This document shows positions 1 to 7,983 of a stretch of 64,000 bases of DNA, in pieces. This DNA comes from Polaribacter sp. Hel1_33_78 (GTDB lineage Bacteria > Bacteroidota > Bacteroidia > Flavobacteriales > Flavobacteriaceae): the NCBI RefSeq assembly GCF_900106075.1, contig NZ_LT629794.1, forward strand, positions 2,308,501-2,372,500, read 5' to 3'. Each line of letters opens with the position of its first letter. The stretch's first letter is position 1. The notes below the pieces were generated by a model that was not told the origin of the DNA, made no database searches, and worked only from the letters and a program-made list of their open reading frames with translations. The translations under genes were made by a program, and so were the position numbers.

Positions 1-617
1 ATTGCTTGCACGGTTTCTCTCCATAAACGAGATGTTTCTAAAACATTTGCTTTATCTACACAACATAATTTTTTAGAACGTGTCATTGCTAATTCAAAAC
101 CTTTTTTTGCCAAACGAATTACCTCAGCTCTTGTGTACACACAATTATCAAATGCAGTTTCTCCAGCATCTCTTCTACCCTTTTCACCAAAGTAAATACC
201 TCCAGTTAATTCACGTAAAAAAACCAAATCAGTTCCTTCAATACGTTCTCTTTTTAGAGGAGATTTGTCTAACAAAGAAGGAAATGTAAATGTTGGTCTT
301 ACGTTTGCGAATAAGCCCAATTTTTTACGCATTTTCAGTAAACCTTGCTCTGGACGAACTTTTGCTAAAGGGTCGTTATCAAATCTTGGATGACCAATTG
401 CACCAAATAAAACAGCATCTGAAGCTTCACAAATTTCGTGTGTTTCATCTGGATAAGGCTCTCCGACTGCATCAATTGCAGCAGCACCTGTTAGAGCTGG
501 TTTCCAATTGATTTCATGATTGAATTTTTTTGCGATCGCATTAGATACTTTTACGGCTTGGTCTATTACTTCAGGACCAATTCCATCTCCTGCTAATACT
601 GCTATATTTAATTTCAT
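1..617 (-). CDS. leuB: 3-isopropylmalate dehydrogenase, partial (3' end outside window)
   Basis: Catalyses NAD-dependent oxidative decarboxylation of 3-isopropylmalate in leucine synthesis; the same enzyme can act on 3-methylmalate in the citramalate route to isoleucine. Read from an ATG at 617 on the minus strand, it opens MKLNIAVLAGDGIGPEVI, the N-terminal signature of the isocitrate/isopropylmalate dehydrogenase family, and later shows RELTGGIYFGE and DKANVLETSRLWRE, both characteristic of LeuB. Only 205 codons lie inside the window, so roughly 60% of a usual 350-residue enzyme is present; the C-terminus is off the left edge. It is the last visible gene of the leuC-leuD-leuA/cimA-leuB operon, 81 bases after the preceding stop. 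No frameshift is seen in the visible part. Confidence 0.95.
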   Translation of the reverse strand, partial: MKLNIAVLAGDGIGPEVIDQAVKVSNAIAKKFNHEINWKPALTGAAAIDAVGEPYPDETHEICEASDAVLFGAIGHPRFDNDPLAKVRPEQGLLKMRKKLGLFANVRPTFTFPSLLDKSPLKRERIEGTDLVFLRELTGGIYFGEKGRRDAGETAFDNCVYTRAEVIRLAKKGFELAMTRSKKLCCVDKANVLETSRLWRETVQA

Positions 618-698
618 TTTTTTAATTTTTTGACTGGTATTTATAGTCTTTTATTTTTTATTTCAACAAATCACCTACGCTTAAAAAGCAAATGTTAT

Positions 699-2219
699 TT
701 AAATGATATTCAACATTTTTTCTGCAGCTTTTATTGCAGATACTGTTTGATCTGAATCTAAACCACGGGTTATAAATTCCTTTTCTTCTCTTTTCCAAGT
801 AATAATAGTTTCACATAGTGCATCGGAATTACTTCCCGGAGGAATTCTTACTCCGTAATCAATTAATGCGGGTAATTCTTTTTTACTGTGAATTTTATAC
901 ATTTTTTTTAATGCATTCATAAAAGCATCAAACTGACCATCGCCTTGAGCGTGTGCTTCATATAAAACACCTTCAACTCTTAATTGTAAAGTAGTAGATG
1001 GTTTCATTCCTTTTGCATGCCCTAAAACATAATTTTCTACAACTACACGTTTTTCAATTGTGTCGCTATCTAAAACATCAGAAATTATATAAGGTAAATC
1101 TTCTTGAGAAACAACTTCTTTTTTGTCTCCTAATTCAATAATTCTTTGAGTAACTTTCTTTAATTCTTCATCATTTAAGCTGATACCTAAATCTTGTAAG
1201 TTCTTTTGAATATTGGCTTTTCCGGATGTTTTCCCTAATGCATATTTCCGTTTTCTACCAAACCGTTCTGGCATTAAATCATTAAAATATAAATTATTTT
1301 TATTATCACCGTCTGCGTGAATCCCTGCCGTTTGCGTAAAGACATTTGCTCCAACTACAGGCTTATTTACCGGAATTCTAAAACCTGAAAATGTTTCTAC
1401 TAACTTACTTACCTTGTGAAGTGCTTTTTCGTTTGTTGTAATTTTTACATCCGTTAAGAAATCTTTAATCACCGCCAAAACACTTGCCATTGGAGCATTT
1501 CCTGCACGTTCTCCCATTCCATTAATGGTTAAATGCAATCCATTTACACCTGCTTTTACAGCTTCCATTACATTAGCAACTCCTAAATCATAATCATTAT
1601 GACCATGAAAATCGATATGAATTTTTGGGTATTTTGTACGAACCTCATCAATATATAAAAAAGTTTCTTTAGGCGTTAATACCCCTAAGGTATCTGGTAA
1701 TAAAACACGTTCTATATTTTGAGCCACTAAAAAATCTAAATATTCAAATACGTAAGTTTTAGAGTTGCGCATTCCGTTAGACCAATCCTCTAAGTATATA
1801 TTCGTTTTTATATGATTTGCCGCTGCTAGGTCAATAGCCACTTTAATATCTGAAAAATGTTGCTCAGGTGTTTTTTTTAGTTGATGCGTTAAATGATTTA
1901 AAGAACCTTTGGTTAATAAATTCTGTACTTTTGCGCCAGCATCGATCATCCATTCAATTGATTTTCCACCATCAACAAAAGTCAGGACCTCTATTTTATC
2001 CAAACAACTATTTTCATGAGCCCAAGAAGTAATCTTTTTAACAGCCTGCAATTCCCCTTCAGAAACACGAGCAGATGCAATTTCTAAACGGTCTACTTTT
2101 AATTCTTCCAGTAATAATTTTGCGATTGTTAACTTTTCAGAAACTGAAAACGACACCCCTGATGTTTGTTCTCCATCACGCAGTGTCGTGTCCATTATTT
2201 CAATCTTTCTACTTCCCAT
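699..2219 (-). CDS. cimA: LeuA-family synthase, probably (R)-citramalate synthase
   Basis: A 506-residue HMGL-like synthase that condenses acetyl-CoA with a 2-oxo acid. The TIM-barrel motif DTTLRDGEQ (R14, D15), E144 and the metal pair H205/H207 (FHGHND) are intact, and a C-terminal LeuA dimer/regulatory domain follows from about residue 380. As I remember the Leptospira interrogans citramalate synthase, its pyruvate pocket uses Leu81, Leu104 and Tyr144. With a constant offset of two, this protein has L79, L102 and Y142 there, next to LEDWSNG. That favours pyruvate over 2-oxoisovalerate, so citramalate rather than isopropylmalate. Sequences like this are usually annotated as 2-isopropylmalate synthase (leuA), which remains possible. 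It sits between leuD (22-base gap) and leuB, whose products also process citramalate. Confidence 0.8.
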   Translation of the reverse strand: MGSRKIEIMDTTLRDGEQTSGVSFSVSEKLTIAKLLLEELKVDRLEIASARVSEGELQAVKKITSWAHENSCLDKIEVLTFVDGGKSIEWMIDAGAKVQNLLTKGSLNHLTHQLKKTPEQHFSDIKVAIDLAAANHIKTNIYLEDWSNGMRNSKTYVFEYLDFLVAQNIERVLLPDTLGVLTPKETFLYIDEVRTKYPKIHIDFHGHNDYDLGVANVMEAVKAGVNGLHLTINGMGERAGNAPMASVLAVIKDFLTDVKITTNEKALHKVSKLVETFSGFRIPVNKPVVGANVFTQTAGIHADGDNKNNLYFNDLMPERFGRKRKYALGKTSGKANIQKNLQDLGISLNDEELKKVTQRIIELGDKKEVVSQEDLPYIISDVLDSDTIEKRVVVENYVLGHAKGMKPSTTLQLRVEGVLYEAHAQGDGQFDAFMNALKKMYKIHSKKELPALIDYGVRIPPGSNSDALCETIITWKREEKEFITRGLDSDQTVSAIKAAEKMLNII

Positions 2220-2241
2220 ACTTTAACCTAAAAAAAACTTT

Positions 2242-2841
2242 TTAAAATGGTCTTGTCTCAGCAAAAGCTGTAATCTCGTTTTCAATATTTTTTAAGTAAT
2301 CTATATCGTCAAAACCATTTAACATATTGTCTTTTTTGTAAGCATTAATTACAAAAGATTCAGATTCACCTGTGGCTACTAAAGTTACCGTTTGATTTGG
2401 TAAATCAACTTTAATGGCTGTTTTTGGATCTGCCATAATTGCTGCAAACAAAGTATCTGCAAATTCAGCTGAAACTTGCACTGGTAAAACACCTACATTT
2501 AAACAGTTATTTTTAAAAATGTCTGCAAATGCTGATGAAATAACACAGCGCAATCCAAAATCATATACAGACCAAGCTGCATGTTCTCTTGATGAGCCAG
2601 AACCAAAGTTTCTACCTCCAACTAAAATTTTAGAACCTGCATAAATCTCTTTATTTAATGGAAACTCTGCTTTTGGTGTTCCGTCTTGATTGTATCTCCA
2701 ATCACGAAAAAAATTGACATCAAAATCTACACGTTCTGTTGCTTTTAAAAAACGAGCAGGAATTATTTGATCTGTGTCAACATTCTCTGTTGGTAGCGGA
2801 TATGCTGTACTTGTTAATAATTGAAATTTATCGTAAGCCAT
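2242..2841 (-). CDS. leuD: 3-isopropylmalate dehydratase small subunit
   Basis: Small (swivel-domain) subunit of isopropylmalate isomerase, which works with LeuC to convert 2-isopropylmalate to 3-isopropylmalate, or citramalate to 3-methylmalate. It is 199 residues, normal for LeuD. Key visible motifs are NVDTDQIIPARFL near residue 20, the substrate-recognition loop GSGSSREHAAW near residue 81, and KNNCLNVGVLPV near 110. It starts at ATG 2841, 98 bases after the leuC stop, and is followed after 22 bases by the citramalate/isopropylmalate synthase gene, consistent with one leu operon transcribed leftward. Confidence 0.96.
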   Translation of the reverse strand: MAYDKFQLLTSTAYPLPTENVDTDQIIPARFLKATERVDFDVNFFRDWRYNQDGTPKAEFPLNKEIYAGSKILVGGRNFGSGSSREHAAWSVYDFGLRCVISSAFADIFKNNCLNVGVLPVQVSAEFADTLFAAIMADPKTAIKVDLPNQTVTLVATGESESFVINAYKKDNMLNGFDDIDYLKNIENEITAFAETRPF

Positions 2842-2939
2842 ATTTTTAAGTATTCATTACCCATTTTCAATTGGCAATGTTTATTCGTTTATTTATTTTT
2901 TTTAGATATCATTTTTCACTAAAAGCGATTACTAGACTG

Positions 2940-4340
2940 TTATCCAACAAGTAATGTTCTTGGGTCAGTTACAACTCCTTCCACCGCAGATGCTGCCGCA
3001 ACAAGAGGTGATGCTAATAATGTTCTAGATCCTGGTCCTTGTCTTCCTTCGAAGTTTCTATTAGATGTCGATACTGATAATTTTCCTGCTGGAATTTTAT
3101 CATCATTCATTGCTAAACATGCTGAGCAACCTGGTTCTCTCAAAACAAAACCTGCCTCTGTAATAATTTTATCTAAGCCCTCTTTATTTATTTGATCTAC
3201 TACTTTATGAGATCCTGGAACTAACCAAGCAGTAACATTGTCTGCTTTTTGACGCCCTTCAACAATAGAACAAAATGCTCTAAAGTCTTCAATTCGTCCA
3301 TTAGTACAGGAACCTAAGAATACAAAATCAATTTCTTTACCAATCATAGAATCGCCTTCATTAAAAGACATATATCCTAAAGATTTTCGATAAGTTTCTA
3401 CACCACCTTCTAAGCTTTCTGCCGTTGGAATCGATTTTGTTACCCCCATTCCCATTCCTGGGTTTGTACCGTAGGTAATCATTGGTTCAATATCTGACGC
3501 TTGATAATTAAATTCTACATCAAACGCTGCCCCTTCTTCAGTATATAAAGTTTCCCAATATTTCATGGCTTTGTCCCAATCTGCTCCTTTCGGAGTTTGA
3601 GCACGTCCCTTTATATATTCGAAAGTTTTAGCGTCTGGAGCAATCATACCTCCACGAGCACCCATCTCAATAGATAGATTACAAACAGTCATACGGCCCT
3701 CCATAGACATATCTTCAAAAACATCTCCTGCATATTCTACAAAATAACCTGTAGCTCCGGAAGTTGTTTGTTTTGCAATGATGTATAAAGCGACATCTTT
3801 AGGTGTGACTCCCAAACCTAATTTACCATTTACGTTGATACGCATTTTCTTAGGTTTTGGTTGCATAATGCATTGAGTAGATAAAACCATTTCTACTTCC
3901 GATGTACCGATACCAAAAGCGATCGCTCCAAACGCTCCGTGCGTAGATGTATGAGAATCTCCACAAACTATCGTGGCACCAGGCAAAGTAATTCCGTTTT
4001 CTGGACCTACAACATGCACAATTCCGTTATTTTCATCTCCTAAACCCCAGTGAGAAATACCATGTTTTGCAGCATTGATTTCTAAAGCGTCTAATTGATT
4101 TGCTGACAAGGCATCTTCTACCGGTAAATGTTGATTTATAGTAGGTGTATTATGATCTGCAGTTGCGAATGTACGCTTTGGATAAACTACGGTGTTACCT
4201 CTACTCTCTAATCCTAAAAATGCTACGGGACTTGTAACTTCATGGATAAAATGACGGTCTATAAAAAACACATCTGGTCCGTCTTTAACTTGACGAACAA
4301 CGTGTGAATCCCATACTTTGTCAAATAATGTATTTGCCAT
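2940..4340 (-). CDS. leuC: 3-isopropylmalate dehydratase large subunit
   Basis: Aconitase-family large subunit of isopropylmalate isomerase, 466 residues, full length. The three ligands of the [4Fe-4S] cluster are visible as C345 ([12 protein letters not shown]), C405 and C408 ([12 protein letters not shown]). The early motif [14 protein letters not shown] (from residue 126) is typical of LeuC. Being the first minus-strand gene of the leu cluster with about 390 bases free upstream, it probably carries the operon promoter, although I could not find a convincing TTG/TAnnTTTG pair there. Confidence 0.97.
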   Translation of the reverse strand: MANTLFDKVWDSHVVRQVKDGPDVFFIDRHFIHEVTSPVAFLGLESRGNTVVYPKRTFATADHNTPTINQHLPVEDALSANQLDALEINAAKHGISHWGLGDENNGIVHVVGPENGITLPGATIVCGDSHTSTHGAFGAIAFGIGTSEVEMVLSTQCIMQPKPKKMRINVNGKLGLGVTPKDVALYIIAKQTTSGATGYFVEYAGDVFEDMSMEGRMTVCNLSIEMGARGGMIAPDAKTFEYIKGRAQTPKGADWDKAMKYWETLYTEEGAAFDVEFNYQASDIEPMITYGTNPGMGMGVTKSIPTAESLEGGVETYRKSLGYMSFNEGDSMIGKEIDFVFLGSCTNGRIEDFRAFCSIVEGRQKADNVTAWLVPGSHKVVDQINKEGLDKIITEAGFVLREPGCSACLAMNDDKIPAGKLSVSTSNRNFEGRQGPGSRTLLASPLVAAASAVEGVVTDPRTLLVG

Positions 4341-4727
4341 TTGTTTCTTCTTTAACTATTCAAATTATAATCAATTTTCAAAAATAACGTTTTTATTGTG
4401 TTTTGCTGTAGTTCGTAATAATTCAAGCATTATATTCAACCGTTGAGGAAAGTTTTATCTAACTGATTAACAATAAATTAAATTGTTAAAAAATACGATG
4501 TCTATTTATTTTGAAGGACTGTGATTTTTTATACTTAAGAGTATTTTCTTTTCAATGATGAAAGAGAAGTCTTGAATATTGGACTTTCCATAAAAATTTA
4601 ATCTCTAGGAGAAATAAAAGTATGAAAATTAAATATTACAACTAGTTTTATCGCATTTGATTTTTTTATATTTCTGTAAATCGCTAACTCCTACTTCTTG
4701 TTTGACCAAGTTTGATCTTAACATAAC
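4341..4727. other. Intergenic region upstream of leuC
   Basis: About 390 AT-rich bases between the end of the kinase gene and the start of leuC. It presumably contains the leu operon promoter on the minus strand. I see no leader peptide rich in Leu or Ile codons, no T-box-like or riboswitch-like structure, and only trivial hairpins (for example atact/agtat near 4530). Confidence 0.5.
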
Positions 4728-5648
4728 TTATACCAATTTCAAAATTTTCTCAATATTTTCTTTGTGCGCTAAATCTGAACCTTCACTTAGGGTTGCTGAT
4801 ACCCCGCAAGCAACTCCCCAACGTAACATGTTTTTTGGAGTTTCGTTTTGAGTAATACCATAAATTAAACCTGCTACCATGCTATCTCCTGCTCCGATTG
4901 TACTTTTTACAGAAATTACAGGTGCTGTTATGTATTCAATGCCGTTTTTATGCGCCATAAATGCACCATCTTTCCCTAAAGAAACCACTACATATTTTGC
5001 AATGTTGGACGTTACCAATTGCATTGCAAATTCTTCTCGTTCTTTTGCAGACAATGACTCTTTTCCTGCCAAACGTGCCAATTCTTTTTGATTGGGTTTT
5101 ATTAAAAATAACTCATTTTTTAAAACCTCACTAAATACAGGCCCCGACGTATCAACAATTACCTTTACGCCTTTTGATGTTAAATTTTGAATGATTTTTG
5201 AATAGTACTCCGTTGGCAATCCTTTAGGTAAACTGCCACTAATTACAAAAATATCTCCGTCTGCCACTTGCTCCTTTATTAATTGCTCTATATTTTTCAT
5301 TTCAGCCTCTGAAAAAGAAGCTGTTGGCATTCCAAATCTGAATTGCAAACCTGTTTTCATATCAAAAACGGCAAAATTTTCTCGAGTCCAAATTGAAATT
5401 GGTGTTGAAAATACAGATACATGCTCTTCTTGTAATAATTCGATTAAATGCTCGCCAGTTTTACCACCATAAGGAAATAAGCAATGACTTTCTATCCCTA
5501 ATCTATGCAAAACTCTAGAGATATTTATACCTCCACCTCCTGGATGATATGTAATATCATGGCATTCTAATTTATCAAAAGGTATCATTTCTGTTACTTT
5601 TGCACTTTTATCTAAAGCTGGGTTGATGGTCAACGTAACTACTTTCAT
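4728..5648 (-). CDS. pfkB: PfkB-family sugar-phosphate kinase (6-phosphofructokinase II-like)
   Basis: Ribokinase-fold kinase of 306 residues. It matches the 1-phosphofructokinase / Pfk-2 subgroup: substrate-binding PGGGGINISR (residues 36-45), GGKTGEHL near 60, ISGSLPKG near 135, LIKPNQKEL (181-189) and the ATP/catalytic loop STIGAGDSM with catalytic D254. The KPNQKE motif and the PGGGGIN loop resemble E. coli Pfk-2 as I remember it, so phosphorylation of fructose 6-phosphate is the best guess; fructose 1-phosphate or tagatose 6-phosphate are alternatives. No PTS or fru genes are adjacent to decide between them. It is monocistronic, reading toward the leu operon. Confidence 0.85.
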   Translation of the reverse strand: MKVVTLTINPALDKSAKVTEMIPFDKLECHDITYHPGGGGINISRVLHRLGIESHCLFPYGGKTGEHLIELLQEEHVSVFSTPISIWTRENFAVFDMKTGLQFRFGMPTASFSEAEMKNIEQLIKEQVADGDIFVISGSLPKGLPTEYYSKIIQNLTSKGVKVIVDTSGPVFSEVLKNELFLIKPNQKELARLAGKESLSAKEREEFAMQLVTSNIAKYVVVSLGKDGAFMAHKNGIEYITAPVISVKSTIGAGDSMVAGLIYGITQNETPKNMLRWGVACGVSATLSEGSDLAHKENIEKILKLV

Positions 5649-5800
5649 TTTTTCATATATTAAAAAGAATGATAAAGGTACTTTTTTTGATGATTTAAAA
5701 GCTTTTTTTATGTTGAAAAAATGCCTAATTAATATTTTAAAATGAAAGAATTTGACTAAGCTTTAAGTTCTTTTATTAGAGCAGGTGACTTTAAGCTTTT

Positions 5801-6022
5801 GAGTACACTTTTATTAAAAAAAATAATTTTAATACTGCTTTAGAGGTTTTTAAAATAAATACAAACTTACACCCTAAAAGTTCAAATATTTTTAATAGTT
5901 TCGGAGAGGTTTATCTTTTGAAGAAAGATACAGCGAGTGCAATTGTGATCTTTAAAAAATCCTTATCGATTATTGTGGAAAATAGAAGTTCTCAGCGAGT
6001 TTTAACGAAAATAAGTGAATAA
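5801..6022 (+). pseudogene. Relic C-terminal TPR tail, probably of a serine hydrolase or similar secreted protein
   Basis: An open frame of 73 codons without a start, entered just after a TGA at 5798 and ending at TAA 6020-6022. Its translation reads as a tetratricopeptide tail: NNFNTALEVFKINTNLHP, then NSFGEVYLLKKDTASAIVIF and KKSLSI. This pattern is the C-terminus commonly found on Bacteroidota beta-lactamase-fold hydrolases and related proteins. Nothing resembling the expected catalytic domain is readable in the roughly 150 bases upstream. I infer a degraded gene whose 5' part has been deleted. It abuts the yfiT-like gene with only 3 bases between. Confidence 0.6.
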
Positions 6023-6025
6023 TAA

Positions 6026-6562
6026 ATGAACCTACACACTATTAAATATCCCATAGGAATGGCAAATATTCCAAAGCAAATCACCAAAAAAAACATTGAG
6101 GATTGGATTTTTGTATTGGAAACTTTCCCTCAAAATTTAGAGTACTTAACACGATCGTTATCCGATAATCAATTAGATACCCCTTATAGAGCGAAAGGCT
6201 GGTCGATTAGGCAAGTTGTGCATCATTGTTATGATAGTCATCACAATTCTTATATACGCTTTAAATGGGCTTTAACAGAAGATACACCAATTATTAAAGC
6301 CTATTTTGAAGAACGTTGGGCAGAACTGCATGATTCTAAATCTGCCCCTATTTCCCTATCTTTTGATTCCTTAAAAGCTTTGCATGCTACATGGGTGTAT
6401 TTGTTAAGAGGATTAACTGATCAGGAGTTAGAAAAAAAATTTATACATCCTTCAGAAAATAAAGAAGTTAGTTTAAAAAAAAATATAGGCATATATGCTT
6501 GGCATTGCAATCATCATTTTGCACATATAGATCAGTTGCTAATTCATAAAGGTTGGAAATAA
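6026..6562 (+). CDS. YfiT/DinB-fold bacillithiol S-transferase
   Basis: A 178-residue DinB-superfamily four-helix protein that matches Bacillus YfiT (BstA). The N-terminal YPIG motif, GWSIRQVVHHCYDSHHNS, IRFKWALTED and the C-terminal WHCNHHFAHI are all present. The predicted metal ligands H67, H160 and H164 coincide with those reported for YfiT, as I remember them. The family transfers bacillithiol to electrophiles using a divalent metal. A bacillithiol role fits because bshC is encoded at 54026-55618 in the same window. The start at 6026 gives MNLHTIKYPIG; an internal Met at residue 12 would cut off the family YPIG motif, so the long start is preferred. Confidence 0.85.
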   Translation: MNLHTIKYPIGMANIPKQITKKNIEDWIFVLETFPQNLEYLTRSLSDNQLDTPYRAKGWSIRQVVHHCYDSHHNSYIRFKWALTEDTPIIKAYFEERWAELHDSKSAPISLSFDSLKALHATWVYLLRGLTDQELEKKFIHPSENKEVSLKKNIGIYAWHCNHHFAHIDQLLIHKGWK

Positions 6563-6626
6563 GAGACCTTACCAATTTTGTTTTTTTGTTATAAAAATAC
6601 TTATCTTTAATTTTTAATTTTACTAT

Positions 6627-7091
6627 ATGAGAACTGCTAAAGAATATTTTGATGAATACGCTTTAAGTCATCAAAATAAAACAAATCAAACCATACATTA
6701 CATTTGTGTCCCATTAATTTTTTTTAGTATTATCGGCCTACTAATGAGCATACCAAATGTAATTTTAGAAAACATATTAAACTTATCTAATCCCCTACTC
6801 GAAAACTGGGCCGTAGTTATTGGCCTTATTATTTCTATCTTTTATATACGTTTAGAGTTTTGGTATGCTATGGAAATGTTGTTTGTAATTCTAGTATGTA
6901 TTGTTGGGAATTTTTGGTTGAGTAATCAGGTAAACTTGCTATATACATCAATCATTATTTTTGTGGTGGCTTGGATTGGCCAATTTTATGGACATAAAAT
7001 AGAAGGGGCAAAACCATCTTTTTTAAAAGATTTAGAATTTTTATTGATTGGTCCTCTATGGGTAATTCAAAAATTAGGAAAAAAAAAGTAA
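6627..7091 (+). CDS. DUF962 / Mpo1-like membrane protein
   Basis: A 154-residue integral membrane protein of the DUF962 (YGL010w/Mpo1) family. The N-terminal pattern HQNKTNQTIHYICVP and the C-terminal WIGQFYGHKIEGAKPSFL with LIGPLW are the conserved His-containing ends of the family, with about four hydrophobic segments between. Yeast Mpo1 is an Fe(II)-dependent dioxygenase in 2-hydroxy fatty acid alpha-oxidation; whether the bacterial members share this is inferred. It is followed 3 bases later by csaA, so the two are probably co-transcribed. Confidence 0.8.
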   Translation: MRTAKEYFDEYALSHQNKTNQTIHYICVPLIFFSIIGLLMSIPNVILENILNLSNPLLENWAVVIGLIISIFYIRLEFWYAMEMLFVILVCIVGNFWLSNQVNLLYTSIIIFVVAWIGQFYGHKIEGAKPSFLKDLEFLLIGPLWVIQKLGKKK

Positions 7092-7094
7092 ACG

Positions 7095-7433
7095 ATGAAA
7101 GACGAAATTACATTTGAAGACTTTTTAAAAATTGATATTAGAATAGGAACTATTGTTGATGTCAATGATTTTCCTGAAGCAAGAAAACCTGCTTATCAAC
7201 TTAAAATTGATTTTGGTGCTTTAGGGATAAAAAAATCAAGTGCTCAAATAACAGATCTGTATACAAAAGAGGATTTACTAAATGCACAAGTTTCTGCAAT
7301 CGTTAATTTTAAATCGAGACAAATTGCTAATTTCATGAGCGAATGTTTAGTCTTGGGTGTTCATAATACCGAAGGAAATGTTGTCTTATTAAAAGCTTCA
7401 AAAGGAATTAAAAACGGAGAGCAGATTTGTTAA
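7095..7433 (+). CDS. csaA: CsaA-like tRNA-binding domain protein
   Basis: A 112-residue stand-alone OB-fold tRNA-binding domain, the usual CsaA length. The opening ITFEDFLKIDIRIGTIVDV and the later SAQITDLY and VNFKSRQIANFMSE are the signatures of CsaA, described as an export-related chaperone in Bacillus and related to the C-terminal domain of MetRS. It begins 3 bases after the DUF962 gene. Its precise role is uncertain; the family assignment is not. Confidence 0.9.
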   Translation: MKDEITFEDFLKIDIRIGTIVDVNDFPEARKPAYQLKIDFGALGIKKSSAQITDLYTKEDLLNAQVSAIVNFKSRQIANFMSECLVLGVHNTEGNVVLLKASKGIKNGEQIC

Positions 7434-7574
7434 ATTTCAACTTTTTCACGGCTTAACAAGTGATACTACTTCGATAAAAAATAATATGATTTGTTATTAA
7501 TATTTTTTCAAAAAACTCATCAACCTAATTTAAGAATAATCATGCACAAGTTAGAATTAAAACTAAATAAGTAA

Positions 7575-7733
7575 TTAATTTTTAGGATTATTCAAAATTA
7601 CCAAAGCACCAATCACGCCAGGAATCCAGCCACAAAGGGTTAATAATAGAATAATGAAGAAAGAACCACAACCTTTTCCTAATACTGATAAAGGCGGAAA
7701 AACAATGGCTAGTAAAACTCTAAAAAAACTCAT
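7575..7733 (-). CDS. Pmp3/YqaE (UPF0057) small membrane protein
   Basis: A 52-codon gene read from ATG 7733 to TAA 7575. The product begins MSFFRVLLAIVFPPL and ends ALVILNNPKN, with GKGCGSFF and LLTLCGWIPG in between, which is the complete UPF0057/Pmp3 pattern: two hydrophobic helices joined by a short Gly-Cys turn. Members are stress-induced proteolipids in plants, yeast and bacteria; the molecular function is unsettled. It stands alone between csaA (converging) and the M14 peptidase gene. Confidence 0.93.
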   Translation of the reverse strand: MSFFRVLLAIVFPPLSVLGKGCGSFFIILLLTLCGWIPGVIGALVILNNPKN

Positions 7734-7835
7734 TTATATATTTATTTGTTTATATCAATAAGACGTTTAACTATTGACTTTGTTACATAATTACGTTTCG
7801 ATACCTTCAAATATTTGAGGGTATTATAATAATAA

Positions 7836-7884
7836 TAATAGCTCAAAAGTTGCAAATTTAAAATTTGCAACTTTTGAGCTATTA
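7836..7884 (-). terminator. Long inverted repeat downstream of the M14 peptidase gene
   Basis: Two perfectly complementary 24-base arms (7836-7859 and 7861-7884) flank a single base, forming a near-perfect 49-base palindrome with core gctcaaaagttgcaaattt. On the minus strand the right arm is read first and a T/A-rich run follows, so it most likely terminates transcription of the peptidase gene ending at 7984. Confidence 0.6.
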
Positions 7885-7983
7885 AAAACTTCTTAATGCA
7901 ATTTTCTTCATTCTTTACAAAATAAATCGAATTGACAATTTAAGAGACAAAGCTATTACACTTTGTTTCTTTGTAAGGAAAAC

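Noticed and set aside
80..511. Two consecutive plus-strand open frames (69 and 73 codons)
   Set aside because: They are antisense to leuB and encode low-complexity Leu/Gln/His-rich peptides, typical of the shadow frame of a real minus-strand gene.
7820..7840. Short ataata repeat considered as a microsatellite or CRISPR-like repeat
   Set aside because: Only a few units of an AT trinucleotide beside a terminator hairpin; no spacers or cas genes.
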